A stretch of DNA of 31,054 bases from Ga0074130 sp035565355. GTDB lineage: Bacteria; Pseudomonadota; Gammaproteobacteria; Burkholderiales; Rhodocyclaceae. Under the pieces are notes generated by a model. It saw only the letters and a program-made list of their open reading frames with translations. It searched no databases and was not told the origin of the DNA. Both the position numbers and the translations under genes were made by a program. This document shows, piece after piece, positions 15,019-24,141 of this stretch (positions are counted from its first letter, which is position 1; every line of letters starts with the position of its first letter). The stretch lies in assembly GCA_035565355.1 (NCBI GenBank), contig DATMSM010000083.1, positions 1 to 31,054 on the forward strand. Reading direction: 5' to 3'.

Positions 15019-16368
15019 CTAGGACGAGGCTTCAGTCCTTCTCAGAATCGACTTGCGCACCAGCCCGACGTGCATGCGCAGGGTGTAGAGCATGTCAGAG
15101 AAACGCAGCGGCGTTGGCAGACGATTGACGTGGGTTTCGATCTCATCGAGACGCCGCAGCCACTCATCCTGACTATGCGCACCGGGGTCGCGCTCGATAT
15201 CCGCCTCCAGAAACTTCAGCTCGCCGTAGCGCTTGTAGATGCGTGAGCGGATGCGCCAACCGTAGAGGCTGGGCGCCAGCTTGAAGACGGGCACCAAAAC
15301 CGCCAACAGCGGGATGATCATCACCACCATGCGATCCACCAGGGTCGCCACCCAGAAGGGCAGATAGCGCTGTAGGAAGGGCTTGCCGGACTTGTAATAG
15401 CGCTCGGCCTCAGGTGCCAGCGGGAAGTCGACGCTGCTGGCCTTGGGAAACTCCTTCGGCCGCTGGAATATGCCAGAGCTGCCGTGAATCTCGCTGGCGG
15501 CCTGTAGCAGCAGCCCCATCAGGGCCGGATGCAATTCTTCGCTGACCGCCAGGGTCGCGGCCGGCGCAACCAGGTGCACATCACGAGCCGGCAAGTGCTG
15601 AATCAAATCTATGCTTCCCGCGGGCAGGACGAGATGGGAAAGATGAGGGAAACGGCGCGTATAGGCCTCGGCCTCGGACAGGCTCATCAGGCGCACGCCT
15701 TCGGTGTACAGCAGTTGCCAGACCAGGGCCGAGGTCGGCGTGCCGACGACCAGCACCGCGTCCAACTGACCTTTGCGCATACGCTCGGCAACCTGAATGC
15801 CGCTCTGCGGCAACAGGCGGCTATTGTCTTCATTGACGCCATTGCTATGCAGAAGCTCCAGCGCCAGATGACGCGTGCCGCTGCCTTCGGGACCGACGGC
15901 GATGCGCTTGCCGCGCAGCTCACTCAGGCGCGACAAGGCGGGCTGATCGGGTGCGGCACGATAGAACACCCATAGCGGCTCGTCATACAGATTACCGAGC
16001 GAACGTATGGTTTCTTCCGGATTGGCATCCGCACTGCCGCCCTGAATGAAGGCTGCCTCGGTTGCGCCCTTGCGCAGGCGCTCAAGGTTTTCAAGAGCAC
16101 CGGCCGACGGTTCGATCACGAGCTCGATGTCGTAGCGCGCCAGCACATCTTTGTAGCGCAGTGCAAAGCTTTCGTAGGCGCCGCCGCTGGCGCCGCTGCT
16201 CAGCGTCATCTGCCGCGGCGGGGCCGGCTTGATGAATTGTGCGGTGATATAGAAGCCGAGAACAATGACGAGCAGCGCAGGCAGCGCAATTGCGATCACG
16301 TCGCGCGGCGAGTACTCGCGCAAGCGCAGCTTGCGCATCAGTTCTTGACGCTTGGTCACATTGCTCAT
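15019..16368 (-). CDS. Membrane-anchored TAXI-type solute-binding protein
   Basis: The protein is 449 aa. A cytoplasmic basic N-terminus leads into one transmembrane helix (about 23-45). The periplasmic part (about 50-330) has the TAXI/NMT1-like fold: LSSGASGGAYESFA is the usual first ligand-loop motif, followed by AFIQGG, GKRIAVGPEGSGTRHLA and VVGTPTSALVWQLL. A second helix lies at about 342-365, followed by a 70-residue cytoplasmic tail predicted to be partly coiled coil (DEWLRRLDEIETHVNRL). TAXI proteins normally serve TRAP transporters, but no TRAP permease gene is nearby and the protein is not released by a cleaved signal. Role unknown. It converges with rfaE2 across a 42-bp gap. Confidence 0.85.
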   Translation of the reverse strand: MSNVTKRQELMRKLRLREYSPRDVIAIALPALLVIVLGFYITAQFIKPAPPRQMTLSSGASGGAYESFALRYKDVLARYDIELVIEPSAGALENLERLRKGATEAAFIQGGSADANPEETIRSLGNLYDEPLWVFYRAAPDQPALSRLSELRGKRIAVGPEGSGTRHLALELLHSNGVNEDNSRLLPQSGIQVAERMRKGQLDAVLVVGTPTSALVWQLLYTEGVRLMSLSEAEAYTRRFPHLSHLVLPAGSIDLIQHLPARDVHLVAPAATLAVSEELHPALMGLLLQAASEIHGSSGIFQRPKEFPKASSVDFPLAPEAERYYKSGKPFLQRYLPFWVATLVDRMVVMIIPLLAVLVPVFKLAPSLYGWRIRSRIYKRYGELKFLEADIERDPGAHSQDEWLRRLDEIETHVNRLPTPLRFSDMLYTLRMHVGLVRKSILRRTEASS

Positions 16369-16501
16369 TCTTGCGGTCCTGATCTTGAGGTCAGCCTAGT
16401 CTAATGAAAAATGCTGCGGGGCAGGCCTGGAAAAGCAAAGCGCCTCCGCACCATGCTCACACCCGGGGAAATACAAAAAGAAAAACGGCGCGACAAAGAA
16501 A

Positions 16502-16526
16502 AACGGCGCCACAGGGGCGCCGTTCT
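16502..16526 (-). terminator. Rho-independent terminator of frc
   Basis: The 9-bp stem AACGGCGCC/GGCGCCGTT has a 5-nt loop. On the minus strand it is followed by a T-rich stretch (TTTCTTTGT). It lies about 27 bp after the frc stop. A second copy of the sequence AAAAACGGCGC sits just beyond. Confidence 0.8.
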
Positions 16527-16552
16527 TCAAGCATGTTGCTAAGGGGTGTCGA

Positions 16553-17809
16553 TTAGACAGCCTTGGCTTCGTGCATGGCCTTGATCTGGTCAGCCGAGTA
16601 ACCGAGTTCCTTCAGAACTTCATCGGTGTGCTCGCCCAGCAGCGGGGAGGCCTTGATTTCCGGCTTCATGTCGGAGAACTTGATCGGCGAACCAACAGTC
16701 AGGTACTTCTCGCCGCGATCGGGGTGATCGACTTCGACGATCGAGCCGGATTCGCGCAGCGACTTGTCTTCGGCGATTTCCTTCATGGTCAGAACCGGGG
16801 CGCAAGGAATGTCGAACTTGCGGAGGATGTCCACAGCTTCGAACTTGGTCTTGTCGGCCAGCCAGCCTTCGATGTAGGCGAAGATGTCGAAAATCTTGTC
16901 CTGACGAGCACGCGGGGTGTTGTAGGCAGGATCGTCGATCCATTCCGGCTTGCCGATTGCGCGGCAGATCGGTTCCCAAGCATGACCTTGGATGGTGAAG
17001 TAGATGTAGGCGTTCGGGTCGGTTTCCCAGCCCTTACACTTCAGAACCCAACCCGGTTGGCCGCCACCGCCGGCGTTACCGCCACGCGGCACGACGTCGG
17101 AGAACTTGCCGTGCGGGTACTGGGGGTATTCTTCCAGGTAGCCGATCTTGTCCAGACGTTGCTGGTCGCGCAGCTTGACGCGGCACAGGTTCAGCACGGC
17201 GTCTTGCATGGAGACGGCAACCTTCTGACCCTTGCCGGTCTTCTGACGGCCGAGGATGGCGGTCAGGATGCCGATGGCAAGGTGCATACCGGTGTTGGAG
17301 TCACCCAGAGCGGCTGCGGAAACGGTCGGGGGACCATCCCAGAAACCGGTGGTGGAGGCAGCGCCGCCAGCACATTGAGCCACGTTTTCGTAGACCTTCA
17401 GGTCTTCGTAGTGGTGACCGTCGGAGAAGCCCTTGACCGAAGCCAGAATCAGCTTGGGGTTCAGTTCTTGAATGCGAGCCCACGAGAAGCCCATGCGGTC
17501 CAGAGCACCCGGACCAAAGTTCTCAACCAGAACGTCCGATTCCTTGATCAGCTTTTCCAGAACTTCCTTGCCTTGGGCGGTCTTGGTGTCCAGGGTGATG
17601 GAGCGCTTGTTGCTGTTCAGCATGGTGAAGTACAGCGCATCCTTGTCAGCGATATCACGCAGCTGCGAACGGGTCACGTCGCCAGCGCCGGGACGCTCGA
17701 CCTTGATCACGTCAGCGCCGAACCATGCCAGCAGCTGGGTACAGGCCGGGCCGGCTTGCACGTGGGTGAAGTCGATGATCTTGATGCCTTCGAGCGGTTT
17801 GTTACTCAT
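16553..17809 (-). CDS. frc: Formyl-CoA:oxalate CoA-transferase Frc (YfdW)
   Basis: Frc moves CoA from formyl-CoA to oxalate, giving oxalyl-CoA and formate, the entry step of oxalate degradation. The protein is 418 aa (O. formigenes 428, E. coli YfdW 416). Recalled reference sequences match strongly throughout: DFTHVQAGPACTQLL at the start, VENFGPGALDRMGF near 95-108, catalytic D170 in ALGDSNTGMHL, the glycine loop GGNAGGGGQPG, and CKGWETDPNAYIYFTI. The ATG at 17809 is preceded by AAGGA. Codon use is strongly biased (CTG, GCT, GGT, CGT) like a highly expressed gene. It has its own promoter and folded leader, but no oxalyl-CoA decarboxylase (oxc) is beside it. Other class III CoA-transferases are less likely given the residue match. 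Confidence 0.93.
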   Translation of the reverse strand: MSNKPLEGIKIIDFTHVQAGPACTQLLAWFGADVIKVERPGAGDVTRSQLRDIADKDALYFTMLNSNKRSITLDTKTAQGKEVLEKLIKESDVLVENFGPGALDRMGFSWARIQELNPKLILASVKGFSDGHHYEDLKVYENVAQCAGGAASTTGFWDGPPTVSAAALGDSNTGMHLAIGILTAILGRQKTGKGQKVAVSMQDAVLNLCRVKLRDQQRLDKIGYLEEYPQYPHGKFSDVVPRGGNAGGGGQPGWVLKCKGWETDPNAYIYFTIQGHAWEPICRAIGKPEWIDDPAYNTPRARQDKIFDIFAYIEGWLADKTKFEAVDILRKFDIPCAPVLTMKEIAEDKSLRESGSIVEVDHPDRGEKYLTVGSPIKFSDMKPEIKASPLLGEHTDEVLKELGYSADQIKAMHEAKAV

Positions 17810-17843
17810 GATCGGTAATTTCCTTATCAATCGTTTAACTTGG

Positions 17844-17916
17844 TTCCTGAAACAGCCTCCGTGGGGGATTGTTTGCTTCAGGAAGTGAAAACTCCACCTT
17901 GAACTTCTTGAGGTGG
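17844..17916 (-). promoter_or_regulatory. Folded 5' leader of frc
   Basis: The region 17810-17978 is transcribed leader by the predicted promoter. It contains TTCCTGAA/TTCAGGAA arms (17844-17851 and 17877-17884, separated by 25 nt) and a CCACCT/AGGTGG stem (17894-17899 and 17911-17916). No known riboswitch is recognised. Confidence 0.45.
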
Positions 17917-17984
17917 CCGGCACGGGCCTTGGCTCGTCCATTCGGTAGTCCCGTTACGGCCGAGAGCCGATCCGGAGACCTTCT

Positions 17985-18014
17985 ATACTAGTGCCCACCT
18001 GACAGGACTGTCAA
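17985..18014 (-). promoter_or_regulatory. Predicted promoter of frc
   Basis: A perfect -35 TTGACA (18014-18009) and -10 TAGTAT (17990-17985) are separated by 18 bp on the minus strand. The start would be near 17978, giving a leader of about 170 nt. It sits just downstream of ssb, whose likely end hairpin TGGCCC/GGGCCA (18019-18034) is directly before the -35. Confidence 0.65.
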
Positions 18015-18056
18015 GCCTTGGCCCGGTCGGGCCAGGTCACGGCAATCAGCAGGGGC

Positions 18057-18551
18057 TTAGAAGGGGATATCGTCCTCGAAATCGCCCGGATTGCTGTTGC
18101 CAGCGGGCTTGCGCGGCGCGCTGCCACCACCGCTGCTGCCATACGAGCTGCCACCGCCCGAGCCAGCGCCGTAGCCACCACCGCCGCCGCCTTCGCGCGG
18201 GGCATCGCCCATACCTTCACGACGGCCCAGCATCTGCATTTCGGTGGCCTCAATCTCGGTCGTGTAGCGATCCTGGCCGTCCTTATCCTGCCACTTGCGG
18301 GTACGGATACGACCCTCGATGTAGACCGGAGTTCCCTTCTTCAGGTACTGGCCGGCGATTTCAGCCAGGCGGCGATAGAAAACTACGCGATGCCATTCGG
18401 TGATTTCCTTCTTCTCACCGCTGCTCTTGTCTTTCCAGCTTTCGGTCGTGGCCAGGCGGATATTGCAGACAGCATCGCCGTTCGGCATGTAGCGCGACTC
18501 TGGGTCCGCGCCCAGGTTGCCGACAAGAATCACTTTATTGACCGAAGCCAT
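18057..18551 (-). CDS. ssb: Single-stranded DNA-binding protein SSB
   Basis: SSB coats single-stranded DNA in replication, repair and recombination and recruits partners through its C-terminal tip. The protein is 164 aa with an OB-fold at about 1-110 (MASVNKVILVGNLGADPE, TEWHRVVFYRRLAEIAGQYL, GRIRTRKWQDKDGQ). A glycine/serine-rich linker follows, then the acidic tip DFEDDIPF that binds partner proteins. The ATG at 18551 has a GGAGGA ribosome site. It is 18 nt after the MFS gene on the same strand and may be read from that transcript. Confidence 0.97.
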   Translation of the reverse strand: MASVNKVILVGNLGADPESRYMPNGDAVCNIRLATTESWKDKSSGEKKEITEWHRVVFYRRLAEIAGQYLKKGTPVYIEGRIRTRKWQDKDGQDRYTTEIEATEMQMLGRREGMGDAPREGGGGGGYGAGSGGGSSYGSSGGGSAPRKPAGNSNPGDFEDDIPF

Positions 18552-18569
18552 CTGCTTTCCTCCAAAATT

Positions 18570-19775
18570 TTATTGACTGTCTAGTATGCCATGCCCGGCG
18601 CTCGCAGCCGGGGTGCGGCGCAGGGGCACCGCTGCCATGGTCGCTGCTGCAGCCAACCAGAGCACGGTCAGGCCTGCGCCGACAAGAAAAACCATCCCGC
18701 TGCCTAGATTGTTCGCCAGCCAGCCGCCTAGGGCGCCGCCGAGGAACAGGCCGAAGGCCTGGGTAGTATTGTAGATGCCGAGCGCCGCACCCTTGGCACG
18801 TACCGGTGCAACCCGCGACACCAGCGAGGGCAGCATGGCTTCGAGAATATTGAAGGCGACAAAGAAGCTCAGCAGGCCGCCCGCGATCATGGCAAACGAT
18901 GCGCCCTGCTGCCAGAGCAGGAGCAGGGTGACTAACAGCAGCCCGATGGCAGCCAGGAATACGGGCTGAACCTTGTTGTACTTCTCGGCGACGATGATGG
19001 CCGGCACCATCAGCACGAAAGACACCAGCACCGCCGGCAGATAGACCTTCCAGTGCTCGGCCAGCGGCAGGCTGCCGCTGGCGACAAGCATGCCCGGAAT
19101 CACCACGAACATGGCCATCTGCACCGCATGCAGGGTGAAGATGCCGAAATTCAGGCGCAGCAACTGGGCATCGAACAGCACCTCGCGGAACGGCACTTTG
19201 GGGCCGGGATGGGGCGGCGGCGGCTCGGGCACGACGTGCGTGACGAGACCAATCGCGCCCAGGGCCAGAATGCCGGTCAGCCAGAACAGGCCGGCCATGC
19301 CGATGTACTCGTAGAGCACTGGAGCACCGACCAGGGAGAGGGCGAAGACCAAGCCGATGGAGGAGCCGATCATGGCCATGACCTTGGTGCGATGCTGTTC
19401 GCGCGTCAGGTCGGCGGCCAGCGCCGTCACGGCCGCCGAAATGGCGCCGGCGCCCTGCAGGATGCGGCCGGCGAGCATCCACCAGATATCGGTGGCCAGC
19501 GCTGCAACGGCGGAGCCGGCGGCAAACAGGAGCAGGCCGATGATGATGATGCGCTTACGCCCGAAGGCATCGGAAGCCAGGCCGAAGGGAATCTGGAAGA
19601 TGGCCTGGGTCAGGCCGTAGGCGCCGAGGGCAATGCCGACCAGGGTCAGATTGTCACCACCGGGGATGGTCTTGGCATGCACAACAAAGACCGGCAGGAT
19701 CAGGAACAGTCCCAGCATGCGCAAGGCAAAGATCGCTGCCAGCGAAGCGCCGGCGCGCTTTTCGTCGCGCGTCAT
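18570..19775 (-). CDS. MFS transporter (drug/efflux-type)
   Basis: This is a major facilitator with about 12 membrane segments. The start at ATG 19775 (MTRDEKRAGASLAAIFALRM) gives 401 aa; a GTG 24 nt upstream (19799) is in frame but adds a polar proline-rich piece. Between helices 2 and 3 it has the conserved loop GLASDAFGRKRI (the MFS signature). Motif C-like residues (SLVGAPVL) are in helix 5, and a Pro-rich central loop (PEPPPPHPGPK) separates the halves. It resembles multidrug exporters of the YajR group but lacks YajR's C-terminal soluble domain. Substrate unknown. The gene block uvrA/MFS/ssb is common in betaproteobacteria. Confidence 0.9.
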   Translation of the reverse strand: MTRDEKRAGASLAAIFALRMLGLFLILPVFVVHAKTIPGGDNLTLVGIALGAYGLTQAIFQIPFGLASDAFGRKRIIIIGLLLFAAGSAVAALATDIWWMLAGRILQGAGAISAAVTALAADLTREQHRTKVMAMIGSSIGLVFALSLVGAPVLYEYIGMAGLFWLTGILALGAIGLVTHVVPEPPPPHPGPKVPFREVLFDAQLLRLNFGIFTLHAVQMAMFVVIPGMLVASGSLPLAEHWKVYLPAVLVSFVLMVPAIIVAEKYNKVQPVFLAAIGLLLVTLLLLWQQGASFAMIAGGLLSFFVAFNILEAMLPSLVSRVAPVRAKGAALGIYNTTQAFGLFLGGALGGWLANNLGSGMVFLVGAGLTVLWLAAAATMAAVPLRRTPAASAGHGILDSQ

Positions 19776-19833
19776 GGGGTCGGAACCAGGGGGGAACACG
19801 GGATATACGGCTTGAGGTCGGTCTTAAAGGGTC

Positions 19834-19861
19834 ATTATACGGCGTGCGCCCGCCCATTCAA
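19834..19861 (-). promoter_or_regulatory. Predicted promoter of the MFS gene
   Basis: A perfect -10 TATAAT (19839-19834) and a -35 TTGAAT (19861-19856) have a 16-bp spacer on the minus strand. The start would be near 19826, about 50 nt before the MFS ATG. A plus-strand TATATT at 19893-19898 may serve uvrA but lacks a good -35. Confidence 0.65.
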
Positions 19862-19954
19862 TGGTTTGCTGGGTTTGCAGGCCGACTGGGGTTATATTAG
19901 CGGATTGCCCTGAAGGTCCCGGGCCACCCCAAACGCACCTCTGCACGACGCACC

Positions 19955-22807
19955 ATGGAATACATCAGGATACGCGGCGCACGCACGCACAACCTCAAGA
20001 ACGTCAATCTCGACCTTCCCCGCAACCAGTTGACCGTCATCACCGGCCTGTCCGGCTCCGGCAAGTCCTCGCTGGCCTTCGACACGCTCTATGCCGAAGG
20101 CCAGCGCCGCTATGTCGAGTCGCTGTCGGCCTATGCACGGCAGTTCCTGCAGTTGATGGAAAAACCGGATGTCGACCTGATCGAAGGTCTGTCGCCAGCC
20201 ATCTCCATCGAGCAGAAGGCCACCAGCCACAACCCGCGCTCCACCGTCGGTACGGTCACGGAGATTCACGACTACCTGCGTCTGCTCTACGCCCGCGCCG
20301 GCACGCCGCATTGCCCGGAGCATGGTCAGCCGCTGGCGGCGATGAGTGTGGCGCAGATGGTCGATCATGTTCTCGCCCTGCCCGAGGACAGCAAGCTGAT
20401 GATCCTCGCGCCCGTCGTGACAGGCCGCAAGGGCGAACAGCAGGACCTGTTCACCGAATTGCGCGCCCAGGGTTTCGTGCGCCTGCGTGTCGATGGCGAG
20501 GTGTATGAGATCGATGCGCTGCCCAAGCTGACCAAGAGCCAGAAGCACAATGTCGATGTGGTCGTCGATCGCCTCAAGGTGCGCGCCGATCAGCGCCAGC
20601 GTCTGGCTGAATCCTTCGAAACGGCGCTCACCCACGCCGAAGGCCGCGCCATCGCACTGGAGATGGACACCGGTGTCGAGCATCTGTTCTCGGCCAAGTT
20701 CGCCTGCCCGGTCTGCAGCTACTCGCTGCCCGAACTCGAACCGCGCCTGTTCTCGTTCAACAACCCGATGGGCGCCTGCCCCACCTGCGACGGCCTCGGG
20801 CAGATCCAGTTCTTCGATCCCACCCGCGTGGTCGCCTTCCCTCACCTTTCGCTCGCCGCCGGCGCGATCAAGGGCTGGGACAGACGCAACCAGTTCTACT
20901 TCCAGATGATAGAGAGCCTCGCCGCCCATTACGGCTTCGAGGTCGGCGCCGCCTTCGAGGAACTCTCGGCGGACGCCCAGCAGGTGGTGCTGCACGGTTC
21001 GGGCAAGGAGGAAATCCGTTTCAGCTATCTGAACGAGCGCGGCAATCGCGTCACCAAGAGTCATCCCTTTGAAGGCATTGTCCCCAGCCTCGAGCGCCGC
21101 TACAAGGAAACCGATTCGGTCATGGTGCGCGAGGAACTGGCCAAGTACCTCAACAACAAGCCGTGCCCCGAGTGTGCCGGCACGCGCCTGCGCCGCGAGG
21201 CGCGCCATGTGCATATCGGCGACAAGAACATCTCCGAGATCAGCCATCTCTCCCTGGTCAATACGCGCGACTATTTCAATCTGCTCAAGCTCGAAGGCCA
21301 TCGTGCCCAGGTGGCGGAGAAGATTGTCAATGAAATCACCAGCCGCCTGTCCTTCCTGATCAACGTCGGCCTTGATTACCTCTCGCTCGACCGTTCGGCG
21401 GAAACCCTGTCCGGCGGCGAAGCACAGCGCATCCGCCTGGCCTCGCAAATCGGCTCCGGCCTCACCGGCGTCATGTATGTGCTGGATGAACCGTCCATCG
21501 GCCTGCACCAGCGTGACAACACGCGCCTGCTGGAGACCCTGACCAGCCTGCGTGATCTCGGCAATACCGTGATCGTGGTCGAGCACGACCAGGAAGCCAT
21601 CGAGACCGCCGACTATGTGGTCGATATCGGTCCGGGCGCAGGCGAACACGGCGGCCGCATCATCTCGCAAGGCACGCCGCAGGAAGTCACCGCCGACCCG
21701 CAATCGCTGACTGGCGCCTATCTGTCCGGCCGCCGCAGCATTGCCGTGCCGAAGCAGCGCACGGCTTCCGATCCGGAACGCCAGCTCGTCATCCACAATG
21801 CCAGCGGCAACAACCTCAAGCAGGTGAACATGAGCATCCCCGTCGGCTTGCTCACCTGCATTACCGGCGTGTCGGGCTCAGGCAAGTCCACGCTGATCAA
21901 CGACACCCTGTACGCGGCCGCCGCCCGCCATCTCTACGGTTCCTCGGCCGAACCGGCTGCGCACGACGCCATCCTCGGCCTCGAGTATTTCGACAAGGTC
22001 ATCAATGTCGACCAGTCTCCGATCGGCCGCACGCCGCGTTCCAACCCCGCCACCTACACCGGCGTGCTGACGCCGATCCGCGAACTCTACGCTGGCGTGC
22101 CGGCGGCGCGCGAACGCGGCTACGGCCCCGGCCGCTTCAGCTTCAACGTCAAGGGCGGTCGCTGCGAAGCCTGCCAGGGCGACGGCATGATCAAGGTCGA
22201 GATGCACTTCCTGCCCGATATCTTCGTGCCCTGCGACGTCTGTCATGGCAAGCGCTACAACCGCGAAACGCTGGAGATCCGCTACAAGGGCAAGACCATT
22301 CACGAAGTGCTGCAGATGACGGTGGAGCAGGCGCGTGAGTTCTTCGACGCCGTGCCGGTCGTGGCCAAAAAGCTGCAGACGCTGGTGGACGTCGGCCTGT
22401 CCTATATCACCCTGGGCCAGTCGGCGACGACGCTGTCCGGTGGCGAGGCGCAACGCGTCAAACTGGCGCTTGAACTCTCGAAACGCGACACCGGTCGCAC
22501 CCTTTACATCCTCGACGAGCCGACCACCGGCCTGCACTTCCAGGATATCGAGATGCTGCTCAAGGTACTCCATCGCCTGCGCGACGACGGCAATACCGTC
22601 GTCGTGATCGAGCACAACCTCGACGTGATCAAGACCGCCGACTGGCTGGTGGATCTGGGTCCCGAAGGCGGCGACGGCGGCGGCCGCATTATTGCCACCG
22701 GCAGTCCGGAGGAAGTGGCCGAGAACGCACTGAGCCATACCGGCCGCTATCTCGCCAAGGTGCTCGCGCAGAAACCGCTGGGCAAGAAAAAAGCCAAGGC
22801 CGCCTAA
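19955..22807 (+). CDS. uvrA: UvrABC excinuclease subunit UvrA
   Basis: UvrA is the damage-recognising ATPase of nucleotide excision repair and works with UvrB. The protein is 950 aa (E. coli 940). It has two ABC ATPase halves: Walker A loops GLSGSGKSS (31-39) and GVSGSGKST (about 640), each with an ABC signature (LSGGEAQRIRLA and LSGGEAQRVKLA) and a Walker B (VLDEPSIGLHQ, ILDEPTTGLHF). Zinc modules are present, with cysteines at 251, 254, 275 and 278, and a second set starting CEACQ near 736. The ATG at 19955 gives MEYIRIRGARTHNLK, the usual N-terminus. The C-terminus ends in a lysine-rich GKKKAKAA tail. Confidence 0.98.
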   Translation: MEYIRIRGARTHNLKNVNLDLPRNQLTVITGLSGSGKSSLAFDTLYAEGQRRYVESLSAYARQFLQLMEKPDVDLIEGLSPAISIEQKATSHNPRSTVGTVTEIHDYLRLLYARAGTPHCPEHGQPLAAMSVAQMVDHVLALPEDSKLMILAPVVTGRKGEQQDLFTELRAQGFVRLRVDGEVYEIDALPKLTKSQKHNVDVVVDRLKVRADQRQRLAESFETALTHAEGRAIALEMDTGVEHLFSAKFACPVCSYSLPELEPRLFSFNNPMGACPTCDGLGQIQFFDPTRVVAFPHLSLAAGAIKGWDRRNQFYFQMIESLAAHYGFEVGAAFEELSADAQQVVLHGSGKEEIRFSYLNERGNRVTKSHPFEGIVPSLERRYKETDSVMVREELAKYLNNKPCPECAGTRLRREARHVHIGDKNISEISHLSLVNTRDYFNLLKLEGHRAQVAEKIVNEITSRLSFLINVGLDYLSLDRSAETLSGGEAQRIRLASQIGSGLTGVMYVLDEPSIGLHQRDNTRLLETLTSLRDLGNTVIVVEHDQEAIETADYVVDIGPGAGEHGGRIISQGTPQEVTADPQSLTGAYLSGRRSIAVPKQRTASDPERQLVIHNASGNNLKQVNMSIPVGLLTCITGVSGSGKSTLINDTLYAAAARHLYGSSAEPAAHDAILGLEYFDKVINVDQSPIGRTPRSNPATYTGVLTPIRELYAGVPAARERGYGPGRFSFNVKGGRCEACQGDGMIKVEMHFLPDIFVPCDVCHGKRYNRETLEIRYKGKTIHEVLQMTVEQAREFFDAVPVVAKKLQTLVDVGLSYITLGQSATTLSGGEAQRVKLALELSKRDTGRTLYILDEPTTGLHFQDIEMLLKVLHRLRDDGNTVVVIEHNLDVIKTADWLVDLGPEGGDGGGRIIATGSPEEVAENALSHTGRYLAKVLAQKPLGKKKAKAA

Positions 22808-22818
22808 GCGGCTGCCGA

Positions 22819-24141
22819 TCAAACCCCGTCTATGCTTTTCTGGGCGGGGATCTCGACCCGATTGCGGCCGCGCGCCTTGGCCAGATAGAGTGCGCCGTCG
22901 GCCTTGGCCAGCAGCGCATCCACGGTGGGATCGGCGCCCGGATACTCGGCCACGCCGAAACTGGCGGTGGCCCGGATCAACTGCTCACCATCGCTGATGG
23001 GATTCTGCTCGAAGGCCTGGCGTATGCGCTCGATGGCCTGTATGGCTTCGGACAAGGGCGTTCCCGGCATCAGGATGGCAAACTCTTCTCCCCCCAGGCG
23101 CCCCACCGAATCGACCTCACGCACGGAAGCCTCGAGCAGACTGGCACGGTTGATCAACACATGGTCGCCCGTGGCATGGCCGTAGGTATCGTTGATGGTC
23201 TTGAAGTGATCGAGATCCAGCACCGCCACGGTAAGGGGATTGCCGTAACGCTGCGCGCGCAGGACCTCCTGCTCGGCTGTCTGCATGAAAGCGCGGCGGT
23301 TGGGAATGCCGGTCAGCACATCCATGCGCGCCAGCATCTCGGCCTCCTCCTTGCGTTTGCGCAACTCCTCGGTCGCCTGTGCTACCTTCTGCTGCAACTC
23401 CCCGTGCGCCAGCGTGACGCGCTCGGCCATGGCATTGATGTTATGACCGAGCGACTGCAGCGTACGCACCTCGTCGGGAATCACGCGCGCACCCAGCTCA
23501 CCACGACCGATACGCTCGACCACGTCGATGATGTGAATCAATGGCCGGGTAATCCCGCGTGCCATGCGCAGTGCCAGCCACACGCCAAGCAACAGCCCCC
23601 CTAGCGCAATGTCGAGGCCGATCAGCATTTGCGTGTTGCGTACCTCCACCAAGCGTTGCCGTGACAAATCCAGCACCACATAACCGGAAGCCCGTGAGGA
23701 CGTCCGTGCTGCGGGCGCGGGCGCACTGTAAATATCGTCCACCGGCAGCACGGTACCGACCACCGGCACCACCAGTACGATGCGATCCGATTTTTCCTGA
23801 ACGGTTTCGAGCTCGCCCAGTTCCAGCGGCTGTGGCGTGCTATCACCAACGCGCACCAGCACCTGGCCGCGTTCGCCAAGTATGGTGATACCCATGATGT
23901 CCGGGTCGCCCTTTTGTGCAGCATCCGCAAGCGCACGCAGCATCTCGCGACTACCCGAGAAAATGCCGTATTCGGCCGCCGTACCGAGCTGCTTGGCCAC
24001 CGCGCGGCCACGCTCCCGCAGCGAGACCTCGACCTCATGGAAGTTCCAACTCACGTAGATGACAGAGAGCAGCACGGCCACCAGAATTGCGGGCAGCAGC
24101 GCCAGCATCAGCATGTGGTTGCGGAAACCCAGGCCTTTCAC
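22819..24141 (-). CDS. Membrane diguanylate cyclase (HAMP-GGDEF)
   Basis: This enzyme makes cyclic di-GMP from GTP in response to a periplasmic signal. The protein is 440 aa, with TM1 at about 10-31, a periplasmic sensor region about 32-170, TM2 about 171-193, HAMP about 194-245, a short coiled coil (about 245-270), and a GGDEF domain from about 271. The catalytic GGEEF is at 350-354, and an RxxD inhibitory site (REVD, 341-344) is at the proper five-residue distance. DLDHFKTINDTYGH is intact, so it should be active and feedback-inhibited. There is no EAL domain. Its ATG overlaps the end of the binding-protein gene (ATGA), so the two are coupled and the binding protein is a likely signal partner. 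Confidence 0.92.
   Translation of the reverse strand: MKGLGFRNHMLMLALLPAILVAVLLSVIYVSWNFHEVEVSLRERGRAVAKQLGTAAEYGIFSGSREMLRALADAAQKGDPDIMGITILGERGQVLVRVGDSTPQPLELGELETVQEKSDRIVLVVPVVGTVLPVDDIYSAPAPAARTSSRASGYVVLDLSRQRLVEVRNTQMLIGLDIALGGLLLGVWLALRMARGITRPLIHIIDVVERIGRGELGARVIPDEVRTLQSLGHNINAMAERVTLAHGELQQKVAQATEELRKRKEEAEMLARMDVLTGIPNRRAFMQTAEQEVLRAQRYGNPLTVAVLDLDHFKTINDTYGHATGDHVLINRASLLEASVREVDSVGRLGGEEFAILMPGTPLSEAIQAIERIRQAFEQNPISDGEQLIRATASFGVAEYPGADPTVDALLAKADGALYLAKARGRNRVEIPAQKSIDGV

Noticed and set aside
19868..19882. Possible LexA site before uvrA (CTG...CAG)
   Set aside because: The spacing is CTG-N6-CAG, not the N10 of known proteobacterial LexA boxes, so SOS control of uvrA is not supported here.
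19892..21796. 634-codon open frame on the minus strand
   Set aside because: It is the complement of uvrA; no homology or ribosome site, and composition is that of an antisense frame.
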